Assembly: GCA_028281325.1 (NCBI GenBank)
Contig: JANQKC010000023.1
Span: forward strand, 92,612-156,611
Source: Alphaproteobacteria bacterium
GTDB taxonomy: Bacteria; Pseudomonadota; Alphaproteobacteria; UBA8366
Direction of reading: 5' to 3'
DNA: 64,000 bases
The translations under genes and the position numbers were made by a program. This document shows positions 9,520 to 17,361 of this stretch, in pieces. The notes below the pieces were generated by a model. The model ran no database searches. It was given only the letters and a program-made list of their open reading frames with translations, and was not told where the DNA came from. Position 1 is the first letter of the stretch. Every line of letters begins with the position of its first letter.

Positions 9520-9678
9520 AATACGTCCTGGTGGAAGATAATTGAACCCAAAGGCGGATTAAGACCAACGAACCGCGCCCGTTCACGCGTGGCAACCCAC
9601 GTAAAATTGAGGGGATTCTTGCCTGCCGCGACACTATATTCTCATGGGGGTTTTTTCGTCGGGGCGCGGAACAATATG

Positions 9679-9694
9679 GTTAACAAAGGTTTAA
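9679..9694 (-). promoter_or_regulatory. Candidate CtrA-binding box
   Basis: Read on the minus strand, this is TTAA-N7-TTAAC, an exact match to the consensus for the alphaproteobacterial cell-cycle regulator CtrA. It sits in the divergent region between the AlgH gene and the DsbD-like gene, one base before the GTG start of the latter, where a bound factor would block transcription or elongation more readily than activate it. One motif in an AT-rich patch can arise by chance. Confidence 0.35.
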
Positions 9695-9695
9695 T

Positions 9696-11831
9696 GTGAT
9701 CGGTCGACTCCTATACCGTATCGGCGCCATGCTTGCGCTCGTCGCCACGCTGATGGGCGTGGCTGTCGGCGCGTCCGCCCTTGAGAGTGACTGGTCGGTG
9801 AACGATCAGGGCAAGTTACGCCTGGTATCGGCGACCGAGGGCGTCGGCGACCGGGAGTCGGTTGCGCTCGGCCTTGAGTTCAAACTGCAACCCGGGTGGA
9901 AAATCTACTGGCGGTCGCCGGGCGACGCCGGATATCCACCGCGGATCGATTGGCAAAAATCGGAAAACGTGGCGTCGGCGCAGATGGAATGGCCCGCGCC
10001 GGAGCGGTTCTCCGTTCTTGGCCTGGAGACGCTGGGCTACAAGGACGAGGTGATTCTGCCGTTGAAGGTGAAGCCGGTCGAGCCGGGCAAGCCGATCGCG
10101 CTGCGGGCCGATATCTCCTATTTGACCTGCGATGAGATCTGCGTGCCGCATCAGGTTCAGCTCGATCTCGATTTGCCGGCGGCGCCCGCTGAGCCATCGG
10201 ATCAAGCGAATGCGCTGGCTCGGTTCAAGGCGCAGGTGCCGGGCGAAGGTCCGCGGCAGGGGCTTTCCATCGGGGCAGTGTCGCTGGCCGCGAAGGGCGA
10301 GGACGTGGTCCTGAAGGTCGAGGCCACGGCGGCCGATGCATTCGCCGATCCCGATCTTTATGTCGAAGGCCCCGAGGGTGCGTTTTTCACGCGGCCGGAC
10401 GTATCGCTTGCGACGAACGCGCGAAGCGCCGTGCTTACCCTCACCGCGGGCGGCGTGCCGCAAGAGGAATTCGACTCGACGCCCCTTCGTCTTACGCTGA
10501 TCGACAGGGGCCGGGCGATGGAGCAGGTGTTCGCCGTCCGTCTCGGCGAGGGGACGGTGCCTTCGGTCGCCCTCGGCGGCATGGACGAGGCTCAATCGAT
10601 CCTGACGATCATCGTTCTGGCGCTGATCGGCGGGCTGATCCTCAATCTGATGCCCTGCGTTCTTCCCGTTCTGTCGCTTAAACTTCTGAATGTCATCGGA
10701 CACGGTGGTGCGGAGCGCCGCGCCGTTCGCGCCGGTTTTCTAGCGTCTTCGGCGGGAATTCTGTTCTCGCTCCTGCTGATTGCCGTTGCCCTGATCGGCC
10801 TCAAGAGCGCCGGCATGATGATCGGCTGGGGGATACAATTCCAGCAACCGGTTTTCCTCGTCCTGCTGACGGCGGTCCTTGTCCTGTTTGCGTCCAATTT
10901 GTTCGGTCTGTTCGAGATCAATTTGCCGGGTCGCGTTACCGACCTTGCATCGCGGCGCGGCAAAGAGGATTCCCTTGGCGGGCACTTCATGTCCGGCGCC
11001 TTCGCGACCTTGCTGGCCACGCCGTGTTCCGCGCCCTTCCTCGGTACCGCTGTCGGATTTGCCTTGAGCCGCGGACCGGCGGAAATTCTGATCGTGTTCA
11101 CCGCGCTCGGCGTCGGTTTTGCGCTGCCGTTTCTCGCCATTGCGGCTTTCCCGGGGCTGGCGACACGGTTGCCGCGCCCCGGCCCCTGGATGGAAAACCT
11201 GCGGCGCGTGCTCGGCTTGGCGCTTTTGGCGACCGGCGTGTGGCTGCTTACGATTGTTCATACCTTGGTGGGGATGGAAGCGACGATCGCGATTACGGCG
11301 CTGTTGGCCCTTATGCCGATGGTGCTTGCGGCGCGGCGGCTCGAAGGCTCGCGTATCGGCCGACATGCGTTGGTCGTCGTCGCGGGATTGATGACGGCGG
11401 CGGTCCTGGTGCCGGTCTTCGGGTCGTCGTCAACGTCGATCAAAGGATTCGGCACGGTCAGCGGCGTTTGGCAGCCGTTTGACGAAGCCGCCATCCCGCG
11501 GCTGGTGAGCGAAGGCAAGATCGTCATCGTCGATGTGACCGCGGACTGGTGCATCACCTGCCAGGTGAACAAAACCCTGGTGTTGGACAAAGGCGATGTC
11601 GCCGACATGTTGGAAAGCCCGACGGTCGTCGCCATGCAGGCGGATTGGACGCGGCCGGACTCGAAGATCGCCGCGTTTCTCGCTCGCTTCGGCCGGTACG
11701 GTATTCCGTTCAATGTCGTCTTCGGCCCGAAGGCGCCGCAAGGCGTCATCCTCCCCGAACTGTTGACGCAGAATGTCGTCATGTCGGCGTTTTCGGACGC
11801 CGCGTCGGACCGCGCGATCGTTTCCAAGTAG
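9696..11831 (+). CDS. DsbD/ScsB-like membrane thiol:disulfide reductase
   Basis: A 711-residue protein with the three-part DsbD/ScsB plan. It has a signal-peptide-like N-terminus ending near ASA (about residue 28) and a periplasmic domain to about residue 295 with a CDEIC pair. Next comes a multi-helix membrane domain with the paired LMPCVLPV and TPCSAPFLGT cysteine-proline motifs, then a C-terminal thioredoxin domain with WCITC (Cys619 and Cys622). It would carry electrons from cytoplasmic thioredoxin to periplasmic thiol proteins. The N-terminal domain looks more like ScsB than classical DsbD. The start is GTG at 9696; the nearest in-frame ATG is 33 bases later. Confidence 0.88.
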   Translation: MIGRLLYRIGAMLALVATLMGVAVGASALESDWSVNDQGKLRLVSATEGVGDRESVALGLEFKLQPGWKIYWRSPGDAGYPPRIDWQKSENVASAQMEWPAPERFSVLGLETLGYKDEVILPLKVKPVEPGKPIALRADISYLTCDEICVPHQVQLDLDLPAAPAEPSDQANALARFKAQVPGEGPRQGLSIGAVSLAAKGEDVVLKVEATAADAFADPDLYVEGPEGAFFTRPDVSLATNARSAVLTLTAGGVPQEEFDSTPLRLTLIDRGRAMEQVFAVRLGEGTVPSVALGGMDEAQSILTIIVLALIGGLILNLMPCVLPVLSLKLLNVIGHGGAERRAVRAGFLASSAGILFSLLLIAVALIGLKSAGMMIGWGIQFQQPVFLVLLTAVLVLFASNLFGLFEINLPGRVTDLASRRGKEDSLGGHFMSGAFATLLATPCSAPFLGTAVGFALSRGPAEILIVFTALGVGFALPFLAIAAFPGLATRLPRPGPWMENLRRVLGLALLATGVWLLTIVHTLVGMEATIAITALLALMPMVLAARRLEGSRIGRHALVVVAGLMTAAVLVPVFGSSSTSIKGFGTVSGVWQPFDEAAIPRLVSEGKIVIVDVTADWCITCQVNKTLVLDKGDVADMLESPTVVAMQADWTRPDSKIAAFLARFGRYGIPFNVVFGPKAPQGVILPELLTQNVVMSAFSDAASDRAIVSK

Positions 11832-11952
11832 CCGCAGCCCTTGACGTTTGCCGATTGACGAATAGATGCGAGTCTGTCGCTGATTTGTCATTGGCATCGA
11901 TTCTGGCTGATGCCATAAGGTGACGTAAAGAAACACCTCTTGGGAGTTGGAT

Positions 11953-12435
11953 ATGACCATTAAAGTTGGAGATAAATTGCCGTCTGCGACCCTTTTCCGA
12001 ATGGGCGCGGATGGTCCGGAAGCCGTAACGACGGACGATCTTTGCGCCGGCAAGAAAGTCGTCCTCTTCGGCGTGCCGGGCGCGTTCACACCGACCTGTT
12101 CGGCGCAACATGTTCCGGGTTTCCTCTCCAACGCGGGCGCGATCAAGGGCAAGGGCGTCGATACCATCGCGTGCATGTCGGTCAACGATGCCTTCGTCAT
12201 GGGCGCGTGGGCGAAGGATCAGGGCACCGGGGGCGAGGTCGAGATGCTGGCCGACGGCAGCGCGGACCTGACGAAACAGATGGGGATCGAACTCGATCTC
12301 GCCGATCGCGGCTTGGGCGTTCGGTGCCGCCGCTTTTCGATGGTGGTCGACGATGGCGTCGTCAAGGAGTTGAATCTGGAAGAGGGCGGCGCGCTGGAAG
12401 TCTCGGGCGCGGAGACGGTCCTCGAACAGCTCTGA
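11953..12435 (+). CDS. Peroxiredoxin, Prx5-like
   Basis: A 160-residue thiol peroxidase of the AhpC/TSA superfamily, Prx5 (PMP20) class. The peroxidatic cysteine is in [15 protein letters not shown] (Cys49), with the conserved Pro and Thr of the PxxxT/SxxC motif around it. The C-terminal segment [18 protein letters not shown] is typical of the class. ATG at 11953 follows GGGAG; an in-frame TTG two codons earlier is less likely. It follows the DsbD-like gene by about 120 bases, so the two may serve thiol redox balance, though co-transcription is not shown. Confidence 0.92.
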   Translation: MTIKVGDKLPSATLFRMGADGPEAVTTDDLCAGKKVVLFGVPGAFTPTCSAQHVPGFLSNAGAIKGKGVDTIACMSVNDAFVMGAWAKDQGTGGEVEMLADGSADLTKQMGIELDLADRGLGVRCRRFSMVVDDGVVKELNLEEGGALEVSGAETVLEQL

Positions 12436-12456
12436 TCGGTTAGATCGATCCGGCGG

Positions 12457-13158
12457 TTATTGCGTTCGGCCGAGCATTCGCAGAATGCCCCGCCGACGCA
12501 GCCGTTCGGCAAGCGTATAGGCGTCGGCTCCTTCCGCATTCGGGCGTGTGGGGTTGGCGCCTTCGTTTATCAGGAATTCGGTATCGGCGACCGTAAACCC
12601 CTTGGCGATCGCAATATGCAGGGCTGAGTTTCCGTTTCCGTCCGGTGCGTCGACATCGGCGCCATGCGCCAGCAGAACTTTGGCGGCGGCGAAGCGTTTC
12701 AGCCGGTAGGCGTAGAGAAACGGCGTTTCGCCGTCGAACCGGTCGTCCGGTGATGCGCCGTGTTCGAGGAACAGCGCCGTCATCTCGGCATCGTCGTTCC
12801 AGGCGGTCGCCCACAAGCAGCCATCCGGCTTTGCGCCCTGATCCAACAGATATCGCACCAGCGGTCGGTTGTGGCCGCGCGCGTAGGCATGCCAGACTGG
12901 ACGGGCGCGAAAGATTTCCCCATCGTCGGGAATCTCCTGAACGGCGTCTATGTCCGCGCCGCGCCGAAGGAGCAGGCTAGCGATGTCGACCGAAATCTCC
13001 GGCGCTTGGTCGGTCTTGCGGGCATCGCGCGCCGCTGCGTAATGCAGACCGGTGCGTCCGCTGCGGTCCGAATATTGACTCCAACGGGGGTCGGCGTCGA
13101 GCAAGGCGGTTAGCGCCGGTCCGTCCCATGATTTCGCCGCTTTGATGAACCGGTTCAT
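12457..13158 (-). CDS. Ankyrin-repeat protein
   Basis: A 233-residue protein built mostly of ankyrin repeats. Repeat-like units with the GRTGLHYAAARD, DGETPFLYAYRL and NGNSALHIAIAKG signatures are spaced about 33-40 residues apart, with LLDQGAKPDG, FLEHGASPDD and LLAHGADVDA helix-turn segments between them. There is no signal peptide or membrane helix, so it should be cytosolic. It sits just downstream of rnhA (32 bases away) on the same strand and may be the last gene of the thrB-rnhA transcript. Function unknown; such proteins mediate protein contacts. Confidence 0.85.
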   Translation of the reverse strand: MNRFIKAAKSWDGPALTALLDADPRWSQYSDRSGRTGLHYAAARDARKTDQAPEISVDIASLLLRRGADIDAVQEIPDDGEIFRARPVWHAYARGHNRPLVRYLLDQGAKPDGCLWATAWNDDAEMTALFLEHGASPDDRFDGETPFLYAYRLKRFAAAKVLLAHGADVDAPDGNGNSALHIAIAKGFTVADTEFLINEGANPTRPNAEGADAYTLAERLRRRGILRMLGRTQ

Positions 13159-13190
13159 GATTCCTTCCCGGATCGGTGGGGACGTATGCG

Positions 13191-13631
13191 TTACCGGATC
13201 GGGATGCCGTCGCGGGCCAGCATATCGGCGCGTTCGTTCTCCGGATGGCCGTCATGTCCTTTGACCCAGTGCCATTCCACTTGATGGCGGGCCATGGCGG
13301 TTTCGAGGCGCTGCCACAGGTCGACATTCTTCACCGGTTTCTTGGCGGCGGTTTTCCAGCCTTTGGCCTTCCAGTTGTGGATCCATTTCGTGATGCCGTC
13401 ACGCAGATAGACGCTATCCGTATAGAGATCGATGTGCGAGGGACGCTTCAGCGCCTCCAGCGCTTGGATCGCGGCCATCATTTCCATGCGATTGTTGGTG
13501 GTGTCGTGTTCGCCGCCGTTCAATTCCTTTTCCGTGCCGCGCCAGCGCAACAAGGCGCCCCAGCCGCCGGGCCCCGGATTGCCGCTGCAGGCGCCGTCGG
13601 TGAAGATCTCCACGCGTTTGTCGTCCGCCAT
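13191..13631 (-). CDS. rnhA: Ribonuclease HI
   Basis: A 146-residue enzyme that cuts the RNA strand of RNA-DNA hybrids. Catalytic residues are visible: Asp12 in [16 protein letters not shown], Glu50 in NRMEMMAA, Asp72 in YTDSVYL and the C-terminal Asp in ENERADMLA; the WVKGHDGH basic segment is also present. The frame runs upstream into thrB, but ATG at 13631 gives the normal N-terminus and overlaps the thrB stop by one base (TGATG), as in other alphaproteobacteria where thrB-rnhA is a standard pair. Confidence 0.95.
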   Translation of the reverse strand: MADDKRVEIFTDGACSGNPGPGGWGALLRWRGTEKELNGGEHDTTNNRMEMMAAIQALEALKRPSHIDLYTDSVYLRDGITKWIHNWKAKGWKTAAKKPVKNVDLWQRLETAMARHQVEWHWVKGHDGHPENERADMLARDGIPIR

Positions 13632-14593
13632 CACTCGAGCCCGTAATCCTGTGGTTTGGTGACCTGCTGGTGAAAGCTGAGGATGCGCAGATATTCCAGC
13701 GGGTCTTTCGGTTTCACGAAGGCGCCTTCCGGGTGGTTCAACCAATCGTAGAGCCGGGTCAGCAGAAAGCGCATCGCGCTACCGCGGGCGAGCAAGGGTA
13801 ACGCCCGCATCTCTTCGGCGGAAAAGGGCCGGCGTTTGCGATAGGCCGCCAGCATCAGTTTGGCCTTGGTCACGTTGAAGCTGCGGTCGCGCTCGAAACA
13901 CCATGCATTCAGGCAGATACCGACGTCATAGGCGATGAAGTCATTGCAGGCGAAATAAAAATCGATCATGCCCGACAGCGTCTCGCCCCGGAAGAAAACA
14001 TTGTCGGGGAATAGGTCCGCGTGACACACGCCCGTCGGCAAATCGTTCGGCCAGTTCCTCTCCAGGTGATCGAGTTCGCGCGACAGCGTGTCGCCGAGAC
14101 CGGATTCCACCTGATCGGCCCGGTCGATGCAGCTGTCGAGCAGCGGTCGCCAGGATTGCACTGATAGGTTGTTGCGCCGCGACATCCCGAAAGACGCGCC
14201 GGCGATGTGGAAATCGGCCAGGGCCTCGCCGAGGGCGGCGCAGTGATAGGGGTGGATGCGGCGCGGCCACATGCCTTCGAGGAAACTGATGATGGCGGCC
14301 GGACGGTCGCACAGGCTGCGCAGTGATTCGCCGTCCCGACCGTGCAGCGGCGTCGGGCAAGGGATGTTCTGGGCCGCGAGATGCTCCATAAGATTGAGAA
14401 AGTAAGGTAGGTCTTCGGGCGACACGCGGCGTTCGTACAATGTCAGGATGTAATGTCCCGACTCGGTCTGCAGCAGGTAGTTGGTGTTCTCAACGCCCTC
14501 GGCGATTCCCTTGCAAGACAGCACGTCGCCGATGTCGTATTCGGCGACAAACCGGTCCAGATCTTCGTCGGATACTTCGGTGTAGACGGCCAT
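13631..14593 (-). CDS. thrB: Homoserine kinase, ThrB type II (APH fold)
   Basis: A 320-residue kinase of the aminoglycoside-phosphotransferase fold, the non-GHMP form of homoserine kinase used by alphaproteobacteria. It begins [15 protein letters not shown] and has the GVENTNYLL segment, the catalytic loop [14 protein letters not shown] and the metal-binding [10 protein letters not shown] motif. It phosphorylates homoserine to give the substrate for ThrC encoded at 5588. It overlaps rnhA by one base. The ribosome site is weak. Confidence 0.94.
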   Translation of the reverse strand: MAVYTEVSDEDLDRFVAEYDIGDVLSCKGIAEGVENTNYLLQTESGHYILTLYERRVSPEDLPYFLNLMEHLAAQNIPCPTPLHGRDGESLRSLCDRPAAIISFLEGMWPRRIHPYHCAALGEALADFHIAGASFGMSRRNNLSVQSWRPLLDSCIDRADQVESGLGDTLSRELDHLERNWPNDLPTGVCHADLFPDNVFFRGETLSGMIDFYFACNDFIAYDVGICLNAWCFERDRSFNVTKAKLMLAAYRKRRPFSAEEMRALPLLARGSAMRFLLTRLYDWLNHPEGAFVKPKDPLEYLRILSFHQQVTKPQDYGLE

Positions 14594-14881
14594 CGAATCC
14601 GCTTTTCGGTTTTATCCCAGCGACGTAACCGCACGATGGTCGCCGGGCCAAGGAGGCGTGCCGCGCTGCCGCGATTGTGTTCGGGCATGCCTTGCCGCAG
14701 TGCAGACGCTTGTCTAGTATCCTGCGCGCTGGCGCGTCAATGCCGCAGTTTCACGAAGCGGGCATATACGCTAGGACGTGAACGGAAGACCGTGGCGGTT
14801 GGGCCTCAGGTGTGGTTCAAATGCCGCGACGTAAGACAACGATTGGCCAGACATTACCGAGCATCGGATCGAGTTTCCATT

Positions 14882-15412
14882 TTGCGGATTAATGACATAG
14901 CGAAGGCCGCCGCGGCCGCCGGGCTGTTGGTCCTGGCGGCGTGCGCGCAATTCGAGCAGGAAATTGCCTTGTGCCCCAACGCGGCCATCCTGGAAGCGCC
15001 GGGCGAACTTGTCCGATTCGCGGACGGAACGCGCGCGGGGCCGGAAAACGTGTTGTTCCGGACGAAGATGAATCAGGTCTCCGGCGTCTGCGATTTCGAC
15101 GAGAATACGATCGACATGGAACTGAGCGTCGCCATGGAGGCGAATAGGGGCGCTGCGAATACCGACGGCAAGGCCCAGTTCACCTTTTTTATCGCCGTTA
15201 TCGATCGCGATCGTAAGATCCTCATGCGCGAGGATTTTCCGTTGATCGCCGTGTTCGAACGAGACGATGACGACGTCAAGTTCTCCGAAAACCTGACCCT
15301 GGAGATTCCGCGGCAAGAAGGGTTCGCACCGACGGATTACTCGGTCTATCTCGGTTTCGAGATGACCCCGGACGAGTTGGCCTATAACCGTCGGCGGCAG
15401 AAGCGGCGGTAA
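14882..15412 (+). CDS. Putative lipoprotein of unknown function
   Basis: A protein of about 176 residues with a lipoprotein signal: a short basic/polar start, the hydrophobic run AAAAAGLLVLAAC and a lipobox cysteine, followed by AQFEQEIALCPNAAIL. The mature part is acidic and beta-rich, with FFIAVIDRDRKILMREDF suggesting a domain that sits in the periplasm. I do not recognise a named family. The start is uncertain: TTG at 14882 gives a compact signal and has GGATCGAG upstream, while GTG at 14792 or 14810 would add about 25-30 residues. No operon partner is visible. Confidence 0.65.
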   Translation: MRINDIAKAAAAAGLLVLAACAQFEQEIALCPNAAILEAPGELVRFADGTRAGPENVLFRTKMNQVSGVCDFDENTIDMELSVAMEANRGAANTDGKAQFTFFIAVIDRDRKILMREDFPLIAVFERDDDDVKFSENLTLEIPRQEGFAPTDYSVYLGFEMTPDELAYNRRRQKRR

Positions 15413-15463
15413 CCTGCCTCGGGTCGCGGCAATAACGATTCCGAGATGCCTTTTCCTCCGATA

Positions 15464-15491
15464 TTGACAATCCTGGCGAAGCCCTTAGCCT
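15464..15491 (+). promoter_or_regulatory. Promoter of the glycine-cleavage operon
   Basis: TTGACA at 15464-15469 and TAGCCT at 15486-15491 are separated by 16 bases. The predicted transcript start near 15498 lies about 20 bases before the first glycine aptamer, so this is well placed to drive the riboswitch and gcvTHP. Confidence 0.55.
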
Positions 15492-15510
15492 AGGCGCCGT
15501 TAAGGAAAGG

Positions 15511-15748
15511 CTCGCCGATCCTTGCGGGAGAGACCGTCCCGACATTGTCGCTGCCACAGACGCAGGCATTGTCGAAGACGGCGCCGAAGGAGCAACCGCC
15601 CCGGAATCTCTCAGGCGAAAGGACCGCAAGGGAAGAGCACTCTGGAGAGTAGACGCCATCCGCCACGCGGCGGTGGGTCTCACCGAAGGGGTAAGCCGCG
15701 GTCCGGTTCCGGGCCTGGTGATGCTCTCAGGTTCCACGACAGAGCGGG
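15511..15748 (+). promoter_or_regulatory. Tandem glycine riboswitch
   Basis: Two successive glycine aptamers are readable. The first (about 15521-15630) has the CGGGAGAGACC start, GCCGAAGGAGCAA core and CTCTCAGGCGAAAGGACCG end. The second (about 15634-15748) has CTGGAGAGTAGACGCC, CACCGAAGGGGTAAGCC and CTCTCAGGTTCCACGACAGAG. These are the conserved GGAGAG / GCCGAAGG-or-CACCGAAGG / CTCTCAGG blocks of the class. It lies directly upstream of gcvT, so glycine binding should switch on the cleavage system. Confidence 0.95.
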
Positions 15749-15797
15749 GCTCAGCGTCCACGGTATGGACACTGAGCCATTATGCATGTCCGTGGAG
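15748..15797 (+). promoter_or_regulatory. Candidate riboswitch expression platform over the gcvT ribosome site
   Basis: A 13-bp near-perfect stem forms between GGCTCAGCGTCCA (15748-15760) and TGGACACTGAGCC (15766-15778). The sequence TCCACGG at 15757-15763, inside that hairpin, is also an exact complement of CCGTGGA at 15790-15796, which contains the GGAG ribosome site (15794-15797). The two pairings exclude each other. There is no U-run after the hairpin, so translational rather than transcriptional control is suggested. Confidence 0.5.
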
Positions 15798-15803
15798 TAG
15801 CCT

Positions 15804-16922
15804 TTGAGCACCGAGCCCCAATCTCCCCTCAAGACAACGCCGCTGGATGCGCTGCACCGGTCGCTTGGCGCCAAGATGGTGCCGTTTGCCGGGTATTCGA
15901 TGCCGGTGCAGTTCGCGGCCGGCGTTCTGACCGAACACAAGCACACGCGCGCCGCAGCGGGGCTTTTCGACGTTTCCCACATGGGACAGGTGGCGTTGCG
16001 GGGGGATGGAGTCGCCGCCGCGCTGGAAGCGCTGGTGCCCGGCGAGTTGCAGGCGCTGCGCGAGGGCCGCATGCGCTACACCTTGCTGCTGAACGAGCGG
16101 GCGGGGATTCTCGACGATTTGATGGTGACGAACCGCGGCGATTTTTTCTATGTCGTTGTCAATGCTGCCTGCAAGGATGCGGACATCGCCCATCTCCGGG
16201 CCTGCTTGCCGCCGTCGGTGACGGTTGAGCCGTGGGAAGATCGCGCGTTGCTGGCGTTGCAAGGGCCGCAGGCAGTTGCCGCGCTGCAGCGGCATACAGA
16301 CTTCGACCTTTCCGCATTGCGCTTCATGGCGAGCGCGGAAATGGCGCTGGGCGGCACATCATGCCTGGTTTCCCGCTCGGGCTATACCGGGGAGGACGGG
16401 GTCGAGATTTCCGTCGCGGCGACGGCGGCGCAGGCGTTGGCGGAAACGCTGTTGGCGGAGCCCGAAGTCGAACCGATCGGGTTGGGCGCGCGGGATTCGC
16501 TCCGTCTCGAAGCCGGGCTATGCCTTTACGGTCACGACATCGACGAGACGACGACGCCGGTCGAGGCATCGCTGACCTGGGCGATCGGCAAGCGCCGGCG
16601 GGCGGAAGGCGGCTTTCCCGGCGATGCCGTCGTCATGCGCCAACTGAGCGAGGGCACGGCGCGTCGTCGGGTCGGCATCCGGCCCGATGGGCGCGCCCCG
16701 GCGCGCGAGGGGACGGTTTTGACCGATCCCGACGGCAACGCGATCGGGGCGATCACGAGCGGCGGATTCGGTCCGACCGCTGGCGGTCCGGTCGCAATGG
16801 GATATGTCCAGACCGAGCACGCGACCACGGGCGCCCGGATCAATGCAATCGTGCGCGGCAAACCGCTGCCCGCGCAGGTGGTGGACATGCCCTTCGTCGC
16901 CCAGAACTACTACCGCGGCTGA
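15804..16922 (+). CDS. gcvT: Glycine cleavage system T protein (aminomethyltransferase)
   Basis: A 372-residue folate-dependent enzyme that moves the methylene group of the H-protein intermediate to tetrahydrofolate and releases ammonia. Typical segments are [30 protein letters not shown] and [12 protein letters not shown], with the conserved Asp in the [15 protein letters not shown] region. The start is TTG at 15804, six bases after GGAG; the weak start codon fits translational control by the riboswitch upstream. gcvH follows after 38 bases. Confidence 0.95.
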   Translation: MSTEPQSPLKTTPLDALHRSLGAKMVPFAGYSMPVQFAAGVLTEHKHTRAAAGLFDVSHMGQVALRGDGVAAALEALVPGELQALREGRMRYTLLLNERAGILDDLMVTNRGDFFYVVVNAACKDADIAHLRACLPPSVTVEPWEDRALLALQGPQAVAALQRHTDFDLSALRFMASAEMALGGTSCLVSRSGYTGEDGVEISVAATAAQALAETLLAEPEVEPIGLGARDSLRLEAGLCLYGHDIDETTTPVEASLTWAIGKRRRAEGGFPGDAVVMRQLSEGTARRRVGIRPDGRAPAREGTVLTDPDGNAIGAITSGGFGPTAGGPVAMGYVQTEHATTGARINAIVRGKPLPAQVVDMPFVAQNYYRG

Positions 16923-16960
16923 ATGTTTCGGTTTCGAACCTACGAAGAGGATTACGATCG

Positions 16961-17338
16961 ATGAGTAAGGTTTGGTTTTCGGAGGATCATGAATGGATTC
17001 GGGTCGACGGCGATATCGGCGCGGTCGGCATCAGCAATTTCGCCCAGGAGCAGCTTGGCGACGTGGTGTTCGTCGAAGTGCCCGAGGTCGGCAAGACCTT
17101 CGGCAAGGGCGACGAGGCGGCCGTTGTCGAATCTGTGAAAGCCGCGTCCGAGATCTACTCGCCGGTCTCCGGTGAGATTGTCGAGGTCAACGAAACGCTG
17201 GCCGACGAGCCGACACGCATCAACGACGACGCCGAGGGCGCGGGCTGGTTCTTCAAGATCAAGCTGGCCGACGCCACGGAGTTGGACGATCTGATGGACG
17301 CCGACGCCTACAAGACATTCGCCAAGGACCACGGCTAG
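16961..17338 (+). CDS. gcvH: Glycine cleavage system H protein (lipoyl carrier)
   Basis: A 125-residue lipoyl carrier protein. The lipoylated lysine lies in [18 protein letters not shown], and the [13 protein letters not shown] start and [10 protein letters not shown] end are typical. It shuttles the aminomethyl group between the P, T and L proteins. The frame is open far upstream through gcvT, but ATG at 16961 preceded by AAGAGG gives the standard length. No lipoyl synthase or L protein gene lies in the window. Confidence 0.96.
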   Translation: MSKVWFSEDHEWIRVDGDIGAVGISNFAQEQLGDVVFVEVPEVGKTFGKGDEAAVVESVKAASEIYSPVSGEIVEVNETLADEPTRINDDAEGAGWFFKIKLADATELDDLMDADAYKTFAKDHG

Positions 17339-17361
17339 ACGCCGCAAATCGGGAGCCCCCC

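Noticed and set aside
11893..11914. Hairpin GGCATC/GATGCC between the DsbD-like and peroxiredoxin genes
   Set aside because: Only six pairs with a ten-base loop and no T-run; not enough to call a terminator or a riboswitch.
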